The position numbers were made by a program, and so were the translations under genes. Positions 1 through 7,133 of a stretch of 64,000 nt of DNA are shown piece after piece. Position 1 is the first letter of the stretch; each line of letters opens with the position of its first letter. Below the pieces are notes generated by a model that saw only the letters and a list, made by a program, of their open reading frames with translations, was not told the origin of the DNA and made no database searches. Source of the stretch: an uncultured Eubacteriales bacterium (lineage in GTDB: Bacteria; Bacillota; Clostridia; Lachnospirales; Lachnospiraceae); contig CATOIK010000013.1 of NCBI GenBank assembly GCA_951800645.1, positions 1 to 64,000 on the forward strand. The letters are read 5' to 3'.

Positions 1-101
1 TCCCGCGACCAAACCTCACCGAACAGCACATCATCATTTAACTCTGCAAACCTAGGTGCAAAAACGCCCAATTCGTCACGACCAGCAGTAACCTTTGCCA
101 T
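1..101 (-). CDS. Carboxymuconolactone decarboxylase-like (AhpD fold) protein, N-terminal part only
   Basis: Only the first 33 codons lie in the window; the gene runs off the left edge. The start ATG follows a strong AAAGGAGG site. The visible N-terminus (MAKVTAGRDELG, then FAPRFAELNDDVLFGEVWSR) resembles the opening of small carboxymuconolactone decarboxylase family proteins, which often act as peroxidase-like or unknown oxidoreductases in anaerobes. The catalytic CxxC/His region is outside the window. It is the third gene of a tight run after the iron alcohol dehydrogenase and cupin (14-bp gap), so probably co-transcribed. The family call rests on a short segment. Confidence 0.6.
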   Translation of the reverse strand, partial: MAKVTAGRDELGVFAPRFAELNDDVLFGEVWSR

Positions 102-115
102 CTGAAACGCCTCCT

Positions 116-529
116 TTACTTCAACTTTCCGTATTCTTCCTCTGAAACCGGCTCCAGCCACTCATTGGAAGTATTCTCTCCGGGAACCTCTATGGCGATA
201 TGGGCAAACCAGCTATCCTTTGCCGCCCCGTGCCAATGCTTTACGCCCACAGGAATAGAAACCACATCTCCTGCATGAAGCTCCTGTGCCTCCTTGCCCC
301 ATTCCTGATACCAGCCGCGTCCACCGGTGACAAGCAAAATCTGTCCTCCGCCCTTTTCACCGTGATGGATGTGCCAGTTGTTCCGGCAAGCAGGCTCAAA
401 GGTCACATTTGCAACGCCCACGCCATTTAACTGTGTCAGCATTGCCAGATAAGACTGGCCAGAAAAATATTCACCAAAGGGATTCGGAATACCCTTTTCA
501 AAAATGGTTCCATACTCTAATTCGTTCAT
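116..529 (-). CDS. Cupin domain protein
   Basis: A 137-residue single-domain cupin. Motif 1 is visible as WHIHHGEKGGG at about residues 52-62, giving the H-x-H and Glu metal ligands. Motif 2 is AGDVVSIPVGVKHWHG at about 86-101, giving the last His. Cupins of this size bind a divalent metal and act as small isomerases, dioxygenases or quercetinase-like enzymes; the substrate cannot be read from sequence. It is 18 bp downstream of the alcohol dehydrogenase and 14 bp upstream of a carboxymuconolactone decarboxylase-like gene. That cupin/CMD pairing is common in bacteria and suggests joint processing of a small carbonyl or aromatic compound. Confidence 0.85.
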   Translation of the reverse strand: MNELEYGTIFEKGIPNPFGEYFSGQSYLAMLTQLNGVGVANVTFEPACRNNWHIHHGEKGGGQILLVTGGRGWYQEWGKEAQELHAGDVVSIPVGVKHWHGAAKDSWFAHIAIEVPGENTSNEWLEPVSEEEYGKLK

Positions 530-547
530 ATAAAAACCGCCTTTCTT

Positions 548-1720
548 TTATCTGTAAGACTTCTGATAGATTGCCACACATTGCTCGTGAGATAGCTCTT
601 TCGGATCGACAGCAAACAGACCTCCCATTGTTTCACGAGCATTTTCTGCCAGCCTGTCAAGTTCCTCCTCCTGAATACCAAAGTCGGACATTTTCAGGCC
701 ATACACACCACAGTCCTTTTGAAGCTGCACCAACATATCCACAAAATCCTGCGCGCAGTCTGCGTCCTGCTTTCCGAGCTCCTTTGACATAGTAATAAAC
801 CGTTCATCACAGGCATGACAGTCCACAAAGTGCTGATAGTACGCAACGGAAATCATAATCAGTCCCGCTCCGTGAGGCAGTTTTTGATGGTATGCACTCA
901 TGGCATGTTCCATAGAGTGTTCGCTGGTGCAGCAGCTCACGGTCATCACCTGCCCGGACAGGTTATTTGCAAAAGCCACACCCTCACGGGCTTCCAAGTC
1001 GCTGCCGTCCTTTACCGCCCGGACAAGATACCTGCCGATATTTTCAATCGCCGTCAACGCCAGCATATCGCCCATGCGGTTATGGGCTTTGGAAATATAG
1101 CATTCTGTACTGTGGAACAGTGCGTCAAATCCCTGATACGCCGTAAATTTCGGCGGAACTGAAACCATCAGCTCCGGGTCAACCACAGACAGCACCGGGA
1201 ACAGGCAGTCATATCCGCCAAATCCAATTTTCTCATTGGTTTCATCATTCGTGATAACCCCCCATTGATCTGCCTCAGAACCGGTTCCGGCTGTTGTGGT
1301 AATGCAGATAACCGGCAATGCTTTTTCCCTGAGCGTTTTCCCGCCGCCAGTGCCGCCGTTCATATAATCCCAAATGTCACCGTCATTGGTTGACATAGCA
1401 GCCATCGCCTTCGATGCGTCCATCACGCTGCCGCCGCCTAATGCCACAATAAAATCACAGCTATTTGCCTTTGCATAAGCCGCGCCGTCCATGACGGTGG
1501 AGCGAAGGGGATTGGCCTGCACACGGTCAAATACCACCGTCTCCACACCGACATACGCCAATTCTTTCAGTACTCTGCAAAGCGTTCCTGTTTCCTTCAT
1601 AGACTTGCCATTTGAGATCACGACCATCGCTTTCTTTCCCGGCATTAGCTGTGTATGCAGCTCATTTAATTTTCCGGCTCCGAATAAGGTGCGGGTAGGA
1701 ACATAAAATTGATAACTCAA
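548..1720 (-). CDS. Iron-containing alcohol dehydrogenase
   Basis: A 390-residue group III alcohol dehydrogenase that would interconvert alcohols and aldehydes/ketones with NAD(P)H in the cytoplasm. The nucleotide-binding turn GGGSVMDASKA is at about residues 95-105. Metal ligands are visible as Asp199/His203 (GFDALFHSTE) and the His residues of EHSMEHAMSAYH and LPHGAG near 265-285. Length is normal. The start codon is TTG, chosen because a perfect AGGAGG lies 7 bases upstream and the protein begins MSYQFYVPTRTLFG, typical of the family. It is followed by cupin and CMD-like genes and preceded by a small MerR-tail ORF. Substrate unknown. Confidence 0.9.
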   Translation of the reverse strand: MSYQFYVPTRTLFGAGKLNELHTQLMPGKKAMVVISNGKSMKETGTLCRVLKELAYVGVETVVFDRVQANPLRSTVMDGAAYAKANSCDFIVALGGGSVMDASKAMAAMSTNDGDIWDYMNGGTGGGKTLREKALPVICITTTAGTGSEADQWGVITNDETNEKIGFGGYDCLFPVLSVVDPELMVSVPPKFTAYQGFDALFHSTECYISKAHNRMGDMLALTAIENIGRYLVRAVKDGSDLEAREGVAFANNLSGQVMTVSCCTSEHSMEHAMSAYHQKLPHGAGLIMISVAYYQHFVDCHACDERFITMSKELGKQDADCAQDFVDMLVQLQKDCGVYGLKMSDFGIQEEELDRLAENARETMGGLFAVDPKELSHEQCVAIYQKSYR

Positions 1721-1734
1721 AATAAATCCTCCTG

Positions 1735-1902
1735 TTAATCTTTTTTAATTTCATGGATCATATAATCCAACTGGTCTAATAACTGCTGTTTGGAATGTAT
1801 TTCATCTAATAATTGCAATCTGCTTTTTCTTAGAATCCGGATCTGTTCCTCCTTTGTTTTCCCATACGCCTTTACCAGCCTGGTTATTTCCTCTAATGTC
1901 AT
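1735..1902 (-). CDS. Orphan MerR-type C-terminal coiled coil (55 aa) or remnant
   Basis: This 55-residue frame (MTLEEITRLVKAYGKTKEEQ, then RILRKSRLQLLDEIHSKQQLL, ending LDYMIHEIKKD) looks like the last helices and dimerisation coil of a MerR regulator. No DNA-binding helix-turn-helix is present, and an in-frame stop lies 21 bases before the ATG. An AAGGAGG precedes the ATG, so it may be translated. However, that same stretch is also the predicted -10 of the operon promoter, which would leave the ORF leaderless on that transcript. It ends 14 bp before the alcohol dehydrogenase. Either it is a decayed merR or a small MerR-like partner protein; a remnant is more likely. Confidence 0.45.
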   Translation of the reverse strand: MTLEEITRLVKAYGKTKEEQIRILRKSRLQLLDEIHSKQQLLDQLDYMIHEIKKD

Positions 1903-1912
1903 CTCTGGCCTC

Positions 1913-1943
1913 CTTATACATTAGGAAGTACACTCTATAAACC
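1913..1943 (-). promoter_or_regulatory. MerR-type promoter with 19-bp spacer and dyad
   Basis: On the minus strand GGTTTA (1943-1938) and TATAAG (1918-1913) are 19 bp apart, the overlong spacing typical of MerR-activated promoters. The spacer holds an imperfect dyad centred on GTAC (TAGAGTGTACTTCCTA). It would serve the alcohol dehydrogenase operon. Assigned by eye only. Confidence 0.45.
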
Positions 1944-1954
1944 CGCTATTGTCA

Positions 1955-2007
1955 TAAAAAAATGTAGGTGCAGAGGAAAGTGGGCTCCACTTTTCTACAC
2001 CTACATT
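1955..2007 (-). terminator. Rho-independent terminator of the LysR gene
   Basis: Arms AATGTAGGTG..AAGTGG and their complement (1961-2007) form a stem of about 20 bp with a two-base bulge. On the minus strand it is followed by seven T residues. It separates the LysR gene from the alcohol dehydrogenase operon. Confidence 0.85.
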
Positions 2008-2044
2008 GTAATCTGGACTTCAAGTTATATCAAATACTTTGTTT

Positions 2045-2935
2045 TTATACATCACCTATGCTTAAAAAGCATTTCATATATTCGATGAATTTTGTTGCTG
2101 CCAAACTGAACGGCTGCTGTTTTTTCCACGCCAATACACTGTTCGCCGTAAGTTCCGGGCACAGCGGCCGATAGGCGATTTTCTCCTTATCCCAAAAGGG
2201 TATGGAACCCTCAATCACAAGGGAATAAGCCAAGCCTCTCTGAACCATTAGGGCGCTGTTCGTGGCTAAATTGCTGGTAAGAAGAACCTGTTTTTCCTGA
2301 AAGGAATCTCCCAACCAGTTGGATAATTCGTTCTGTACATTCGTCCGTCTCGGAAGAATGAGCGGCATATTCTCCAAGTCTTTTGCGCTTACAGTTTCCT
2401 TTTTTGCAAGCGGATCATCCGGACGCATCAATACAACCCACCGTTCTTTTCCCTTCAAACGAATAAACTCAAACTTTTCTATTTCAACCGGCTCCAACAA
2501 TACGCCAATATCAATCAGACCTTTTTCCATCTGCTCTTTCACCAGATCGGCATTTCCTGTAAAAATGTCGAAGGTAACAAGCGGATACTTTTTACGGAAG
2601 TCTTCAATAATTTCCGGAAGTACCTGCATAGCAGCCAACTCTCCGCCGCCGATGGCGATTCTGCCCTCCACAAGTTCGTCCTGCTGGATCAATTCACTTT
2701 CGGTTCGGTCAACCAGAGACAATATTTCCTCTGCCCGCCGCCGCAGCAATATCCCTTCATTCGTCAGGGTGATTTTTCTCGCACCTCTGTGAAACAGCTT
2801 GACTCCCACTTCTTCCTCCAACTGTGACAGTTGGCGGCTAAGCGTCGGCTGCGTGATATGTAAGACTTCTGCCGCACGGTTGATTCCTTCCTCCCGGACA
2901 ACCGTCAGAAAATAGCGAAGCACTCGAATTTCCAT
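2045..2935 (-). CDS. LysR-family transcriptional regulator
   Basis: A 296-residue LysR regulator of normal length. The N-terminal winged helix-turn-helix (about residues 1-60) contains the classic INRAAEVLHITQPTLSRQLS recognition segment. The periplasmic-binding-protein-like effector domain covers about 90-290. The start is preceded by CAGGAGG. It has its own terminator, so it is a separate transcript from the alcohol dehydrogenase operon downstream. A long dyad just upstream of its start may be its autoregulatory site. Target genes and inducer are unknown; the neighbouring dehydrogenase/cupin operon is the obvious candidate by position. Confidence 0.92.
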   Translation of the reverse strand: MEIRVLRYFLTVVREEGINRAAEVLHITQPTLSRQLSQLEEEVGVKLFHRGARKITLTNEGILLRRRAEEILSLVDRTESELIQQDELVEGRIAIGGGELAAMQVLPEIIEDFRKKYPLVTFDIFTGNADLVKEQMEKGLIDIGVLLEPVEIEKFEFIRLKGKERWVVLMRPDDPLAKKETVSAKDLENMPLILPRRTNVQNELSNWLGDSFQEKQVLLTSNLATNSALMVQRGLAYSLVIEGSIPFWDKEKIAYRPLCPELTANSVLAWKKQQPFSLAATKFIEYMKCFLSIGDV

Positions 2936-2964
2936 ATCATTACCTCCTGAAAATCGTTTTTATA

Positions 2965-3035
2965 TTATAACATGTGGTATGCCTAAAAAGCAATATATCG
3001 CTTTTGATTCCATTTAAGGCATATCAATGTTATAA
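2965..3035. promoter_or_regulatory. Long interrupted dyad upstream of the LysR gene
   Basis: Left arm TTATAACAT-gt-GGTATGCCT (2965-2984) and right arm AAGGCATATC-a-ATGTTATAA (3016-3035) are near-perfect inverted repeats 30-100 bp upstream of the LysR start. This is the expected place for a LysR operator. It could also form a hairpin in the leader RNA. Confidence 0.5.
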
Positions 3036-3103
3036 GACCATCGCCCCAAGAGTGAAAATCTGTCTTTTAATCAGCCGTTTCTAAAACCCCTGAAGGTTCT
3101 CCG

Positions 3104-3366
3104 TCATGGGCAGAAATCAAATCTGCTGCTGTCCGTTTTTTTAGAAACGATCTCCTTTCCAAAAGGCAGATTATTTCCAGGCTTGAACTCGCCGGATTCA
3201 GCCAGCTCTAACCTGGCAGTTGTCTTTCCGCTAATTGCTGACTGCAGCCCCAGTTCATCCAGCAAAGGATAATAATCCTCTACACCCGCAAGCCTGCCTA
3301 CCATGTCGCAGTCAATTCTTCCATCAACGGATGCCATCACGTAGCATACAATATACGGTTTTCCAT
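3104..3366 (-). pseudogene. RibD C-terminal / dihydrofolate reductase-like gene, frameshifted and truncated
   Basis: The frame encodes PYIVCYVMASVDGRID followed by CDMVGRLAGVEDYYPLLDEL, typical of the first third of RibD_C/DHFR-fold reductases, which use NADPH and are normally about 220-240 residues. Two lesions are visible. A good ATG (3366-3364) with an AAGGAAGG site is out of frame with the rest; adding one A to the following run of A residues would restore MEKPYIVCYVMASVDG. The protein also stops after roughly 85 residues with an unrelated tail. There is no downstream continuation in another frame within the gap. I treat it as a pseudogene; the start frameshift is inferred by eye. Confidence 0.6.
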
Positions 3367-3750
3367 TTGAATCGTTCCTTCCTTTTTCCTGTTTTTCTTC
3401 ATTCTCAAGTCTGCTATGACAGCGAACTTCCCAATTCATACGCCAACTTGGGAAATTCAGAACGCCGGGTTATATCAACCGCTCCCCATCCTGTGCCAAG
3501 TACCATGCCTATATCTGTTAGATTCAGATACCGGACAAGGGCAAGAACCTTCGTACCCACAATGGATGCAGCCAATACAAGGACGAATATCCACTCTATC
3601 CTCTGATACATTTACAGTATAAAATAGAGAAGCGCACATAACAAATGCTTACTCTGTCCAGTTCATCAATCTTCTGACACATCATAGAATTGGCTTTCCG
3701 CTCCTTCTATGTCACAGTCAAAGGAAATGAGCGGATTTTTAACCGCTTTG
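3367..3750. other. Gap of about 380 bp with no convincing gene
   Basis: A minus-strand open frame at 3414-3611 reads MYQRIEWIFVLVLAASIVGT and later DIGMVLGTGWGAVDITRR. It has no ribosome binding site and I do not recognise it; it may be debris of a gene broken together with the neighbouring RibD-like fragment. No RNA gene or repeat was seen. Confidence 0.3.
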
Positions 3751-3805
3751 CAAAAATATAAAAACCTGCAAAGTCTCTATATCTTAGAGAGCCTTGCAGG
3801 TTCTT
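3751..3805 (-). terminator. Terminator of the AraC-family gene
   Basis: AACCTGCAA (3763-3771) pairs with TTGCAGGTT (3794-3802), with a further AGTCTCT/AGAGA pairing inside. On the minus strand the stem runs into TTTTTATATTTTT. It lies 15 bp past the AraC stop codon. Confidence 0.8.
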
Positions 3806-3819
3806 TTTGCTTGCGCTAT

Positions 3820-4683
3820 TTACTTTTTCTTCACAGGAATCCAGATTTCACAATAATAATTTTCGTCCTGTGTTCCCTTTGGATATTTCGATGCGTCATC
3901 ATAATATTCTACGCAATACCCAGCCGCAAATTCATATTCTTTAAGCGCTGGAAGCCATTCTGTAAAAATCTTTGTGTTCACATCCTGCAATGCATATGGC
4001 ATAGCACCTTTGCAAGGAAATACCGCCCATGTAAATTCCGGAATCGTCTTCACTATAAATCCTTCTGGAACTTCCTTGACCGGATTATACGGATCTGCAA
4101 TCAGATACTCAAAAGTATCATGCCCCATGTTCAGGTCAATATTGATACCATATACCCCCATAACAGTTTTTCCTTTTCCCGCCTGATAATGTTCCTGCCA
4201 AAACTGCGGCACTACATCCTTTGCACCTTCATAAGAAAATTCTCTTGCATTTGCGATCACGGTAAAAGCTTCTTTTTTTACAATTCTGTAATCCATGACA
4301 TATCCTCCTTCTAATGACAGTTTTACTTTCAGCGGTGCAAAAGTTTTCAGCATGACCTGCTCTTTTCTGGCTGCTGTGGGTGTCACACCATGAAACCTTG
4401 TAAATGCTCTTGTAAAACTATCTGGAGAATCATATCCATATTTCATTGCAATATCTATAATTTTCTCCTCACCTGTAGCCAGATCATTTCCAGCTAATGC
4501 AAGTCTGCGGTTTCTGATATATTCCGCAATCGTAAACCCACAAAGCATAGCAAATCCTTTCTGAAAATAAAAGGAAGAAATGTTGATATTTTCTGAAATC
4601 CTGTCTGCTGTCAGTTCCTCTGTGATATGTTCCTCGATATACTGAATTGCTTTACTTATTGCATCCACCCAGTCCATGCTCAT
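3820..4683 (-). CDS. AraC-family regulator with GyrI-like effector domain
   Basis: A 287-residue regulator. The AraC/XylS double helix-turn-helix is N-terminal (about residues 5-105; IAMKYGYDSPDSFTRAFTRF is the conserved second motif followed by HGVTPTAAR). It is followed by a GyrI-like small-molecule-binding domain (about 125-285). This is the Rob/BmrR-type layout that binds lipophilic drugs or cationic compounds. A second, stand-alone GyrI-like protein is encoded 88 bp upstream in the same orientation, suggesting a shared ligand. The DNA is AT-richer than the rest of the window. Ligand and targets unknown. Confidence 0.9.
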   Translation of the reverse strand: MSMDWVDAISKAIQYIEEHITEELTADRISENINISSFYFQKGFAMLCGFTIAEYIRNRRLALAGNDLATGEEKIIDIAMKYGYDSPDSFTRAFTRFHGVTPTAARKEQVMLKTFAPLKVKLSLEGGYVMDYRIVKKEAFTVIANAREFSYEGAKDVVPQFWQEHYQAGKGKTVMGVYGINIDLNMGHDTFEYLIADPYNPVKEVPEGFIVKTIPEFTWAVFPCKGAMPYALQDVNTKIFTEWLPALKEYEFAAGYCVEYYDDASKYPKGTQDENYYCEIWIPVKKK

Positions 4684-4771
4684 TTCGCCTCTTTCGCTTC
4701 GCTGTACCTATATCCTATCAGCCTGGAGAATGATTTTCCCGACTATTCTTGCCTGGATTTGTTCTTTTGTT

Positions 4772-5410
4772 TTACTTTCCTGCCTTTTTAATCGGATGTC
4801 TTATGACGGTCTTTAACTTCTCCGGAGCAACGCGCCTTGCGTCTGACAAATAAATTTCATGGTGCATTCTCGTCTCTGAAAAGTCATTTTCGTAACCTTG
4901 TTCCCGGATAAACTGATCCATAACCGCAATCGTTGCAGGTTCATCATCATAGGATCCAATATGCATACACTGTACGCATAAGCCTTCGGAGATTGTTAGG
5001 AATTCCACCTTTGAATAATCCTGTTTTTTCTTTCTTTGCGCTTCATCGACAGCCCACTGAAAGTCCTTTTCCGTCACAAAATCTGGAAGCCTGATTAGTG
5101 ATAGCCAGCAAAAATCCTCTTTTCGGCTGTAATCCACGCCTACAACGCCTTCCTGCCACCAAAATCCTTCCAGCGGCGGTACTACATAATCAAAATACCC
5201 GTCAATTTTATGATCTCCCATTTTACTCATCTTGATGGTAAAAGCGATTCCATACACCAGGCCTATGGCCTTTTTATATGCACCGTCCTCATCATTAGGG
5301 TTTCCTTTTCCCCGTACTGCAACAAATTTCATCTCCGGCACTTCCACCAGTTCCGGTTTCTTCTTCGGCATATAAAACGCTTTATATTCTTTTTTATAAT
5401 CAAATGTCAT
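4772..5410 (-). CDS. GyrI-like small-molecule-binding domain protein
   Basis: A 212-residue stand-alone GyrI-like protein: MTFDYKKEYKAFYMPKKKPE, then the conserved MKFVAVRGKGNPND, and near the C-terminus MHIGSYDDEPATIAVMDQFI. This subfamily (YdeE/SbmC-like fold) includes cyclopropanoid cyclase-type hydrolases and drug-binding proteins; the catalytic role, if any, cannot be assigned. The start is set by an AAGAGAG site. It is 20 bp downstream of the YjbR-like gene and just upstream of the AraC-GyrI regulator. WYL regulator, YjbR, GyrI-like and AraC-GyrI genes all point the same way. Confidence 0.88.
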   Translation of the reverse strand: MTFDYKKEYKAFYMPKKKPELVEVPEMKFVAVRGKGNPNDEDGAYKKAIGLVYGIAFTIKMSKMGDHKIDGYFDYVVPPLEGFWWQEGVVGVDYSRKEDFCWLSLIRLPDFVTEKDFQWAVDEAQRKKKQDYSKVEFLTISEGLCVQCMHIGSYDDEPATIAVMDQFIREQGYENDFSETRMHHEIYLSDARRVAPEKLKTVIRHPIKKAGK

Positions 5411-5430
5411 CTAAATTCTCTCTTATCCAT

Positions 5431-5796
5431 TTATAGGTTTTCTAAAATTTCTTTCTGTTTCTTTTTACTGAATCCACTAAGCACCAGATGATATGATTTA
5501 TCCAATAAGTCTTTAACCAAGTCATCCGGCACATTTCCATCCGGTTTTATCGAATTCCAATGCATTTTATTCATATAATATCCTGGGATAATATCCTCAT
5601 ACTGCTGACGCAGGAAATCTCCTTCAGTTGGTTCCAGCTTTAATGTAATATAATATGGTTTATCATTTTCTCCCAAACAAACTGCTGCGAACATCTTTCC
5701 GCCAATTTGATACCGAATCCAATTCCAATCTTTTTGTAAATCCTTCGTCACGCCTGCTTTTCCAAGCAGATATTCATCCAGCCACACATACCTCAT
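5431..5796 (-). CDS. YjbR/MmcQ family protein
   Basis: A 121-residue member of the YjbR/MmcQ ('CyaY-like fold') family, recognised by KPYYITLKLEPTEGDFLRQQ, then PGYYMNKMHWNSI and DLLDKSYHLVLSGFSKKKQ. Members are small DNA-binding-like proteins of uncertain function. An upstream ATG at 5835 would overlap the WYL gene and add 13 residues, but the ATG at 5796 has a GGGGGCGG site and begins MRYVWLDEYLL, the usual family start, so I prefer it. It sits between a WYL regulator and a GyrI-like protein in one apparent operon. Confidence 0.82.
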   Translation of the reverse strand: MRYVWLDEYLLGKAGVTKDLQKDWNWIRYQIGGKMFAAVCLGENDKPYYITLKLEPTEGDFLRQQYEDIIPGYYMNKMHWNSIKPDGNVPDDLVKDLLDKSYHLVLSGFSKKKQKEILENL

Positions 5797-5818
5797 ATCG
5801 CCGCCCCCATTTTCTTCA

Positions 5819-6733
5819 CTAATTTTGAATATCATACGCTATTATAATATTTTTTGCAATACGCATCAGTTCTTCCTGTACCCATGCAGGTTCCAATACT
5901 TTCACCTTGTCCCCAAAAGTCAAAAGCCAACTGAGCAGATTTTCTTTTTCCGTATAGTCTGCCGTAAATAGTAAAGTTCCATCTTCATTTTCTGTAAAAC
6001 AATGGATACCAAATTCTTCTACCAGTCTCCACTGTGAATCTCTGGTAAACAGTGCTTTGACCTTGATTCCACCGGGAAATATTTTTTCATCAGACAAATT
6101 CGGCATTGGTACTTCTCTTGGTATAAAAGTGGTATATTCTTTTAACAATGCTTCCATCCGGTTCAGTTTAAATAATCGAAAATCCTTTTTCTCTGTACAC
6201 CATCCCCACACATACCAGGACGACCACTTAAATACCAGATAATATGGTTCAATGCTTCTTTTACTGTTTCCTTTTGGAGCGTAATATTGAAAGGTCAGCA
6301 GATTTCTTTCTTCTACAGCATTCTGAATCAACTCTATCTTTGGTGCCAAAGTATCCTTATACCATGATGACAAATCAATCAAAATGGAATCCCTGCCGCT
6401 CACAAAATCAGACGAACCAGCCTTTATTTTTTCCATAAGTTGACCATAATAATGACTTCCGCTCACACTGTCCAAACTGCGCAGCCCTGCCAAAATCATC
6501 TGCATGTCTTTTGATGTCAGCAATGTCCGATCCATCCTATAGCCATCCATAATACGGATGCCGCCGCCAGCGCCTTGTGTTGTTGTAATCGGTATCCCTG
6601 CTTTGCATAAATCTTCTATATCTCTGTTAATAGTTCTCCGCGATACTTCAAATTTATCCGCAAGCTCTGGGGCTGTAATTTTTTCTTCCTGCAGCAATAC
6701 TGAAAGTATTCCGATAAGCCTATCTATTTTCAT
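5819..6733 (-). CDS. YafY-type HTH/WYL-domain transcriptional regulator
   Basis: A 304-residue protein with an N-terminal HTH_11 winged helix (residues 1-60; LADKFEVSRRTINRDIEDLC is the recognition segment). A WYL domain follows in the middle (about 140-215; the signature reads SSWYVWGWCTEKKDFRLFKL) and a WCX C-terminal extension (about 225-300). WYL proteins sense nucleic acids or nucleotide-like ligands and control DNA damage, defence or metabolic genes. It is the first gene of the WYL-YjbR-GyrI-AraC run and may regulate it. The family is not specific enough to name a target. Confidence 0.9.
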   Translation of the reverse strand: MKIDRLIGILSVLLQEEKITAPELADKFEVSRRTINRDIEDLCKAGIPITTTQGAGGGIRIMDGYRMDRTLLTSKDMQMILAGLRSLDSVSGSHYYGQLMEKIKAGSSDFVSGRDSILIDLSSWYKDTLAPKIELIQNAVEERNLLTFQYYAPKGNSKRSIEPYYLVFKWSSWYVWGWCTEKKDFRLFKLNRMEALLKEYTTFIPREVPMPNLSDEKIFPGGIKVKALFTRDSQWRLVEEFGIHCFTENEDGTLLFTADYTEKENLLSWLLTFGDKVKVLEPAWVQEELMRIAKNIIIAYDIQN

Positions 6734-6813
6734 AGTGAACCTCGCATAAATACATCATATCAAATCAGACACGACAACTATATGTCATGTTCATTTTATC
6801 ATTTTCGTGCAAA

Positions 6814-6853
6814 TAAAAAAAGACCTTAGGCATCATTTCAACTGCCACAGGTC
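6814..6853 (-). terminator. Orphan minus-strand terminator
   Basis: GACCT..AGGTC with an inner GGCA..TGCC stem (6822-6853), followed on the minus strand by seven T residues. No gene immediately upstream of it on that strand is convincing; the rlmD gene has its own terminator at 7074-7114. Confidence 0.7.
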
Positions 6854-7073
6854 AATCTCCTCCTGCTGGGTCATTCTTATCTGCACATATCTTAGCATTC
6901 TTGAGTACCTTATAAGCACCCTTCTGACTGTACGCAACGAAGAAGGAATAAAGGTATTGTCATTTCACGGTTTGTCGGACGAAGTTTTTTAGAATGTGTT
7001 GAAGCAAGTTCCAAGACTGCCGCGGTACTCGTCAAATGCTCGTGCAAGCACGGCACTTTCCTCGTTACTCGCG
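6854..7073. other. Gap of about 220 bp (6734-7133 has no clear gene)
   Basis: It lies between two minus-strand terminators. A 64-residue minus-strand frame (6910-7104) has no ribosome binding site and overlaps the rlmD terminator, so I do not call it. The gap may be what remains of an excised small gene or RNA. No tRNA-like fold was seen. Confidence 0.3.
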
Positions 7074-7114
7074 CAAAAAAAGAACTGCTAATGCTTTGAC
7101 GCACTAACAGTTCT
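7074..7114 (-). terminator. Terminator of rlmD
   Basis: On the minus strand AGAACTGTTAGTGC pairs with GCATTAGCAGTTCT (7081-7114; one G-U and one mismatch), followed by a run of T residues (7080-7074). It starts 20 bp past the rlmD stop. Confidence 0.9.
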
Positions 7115-7133
7115 CTTCTATAAGTTCAGTGTA

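Noticed and set aside
409-1162. Long open frames on the plus strand opposite the alcohol dehydrogenase
   Set aside because: They are antisense shadows of clearly conserved coding sequence and have no ribosome binding sites.
1968-2174. Open frame over the LysR terminator
   Set aside because: Covers a terminator hairpin and the antisense of the LysR 3' end.
5819-6733. WYL regulator as marker of a defence island
   Set aside because: No nuclease, Cas, BREX, CBASS or similar effector gene is nearby; the neighbours are GyrI-like and YjbR proteins.
6910-7104. 64-residue minus-strand frame downstream of rlmD
   Set aside because: No ribosome binding site, and its start lies within the rlmD terminator; recorded only as a gap.
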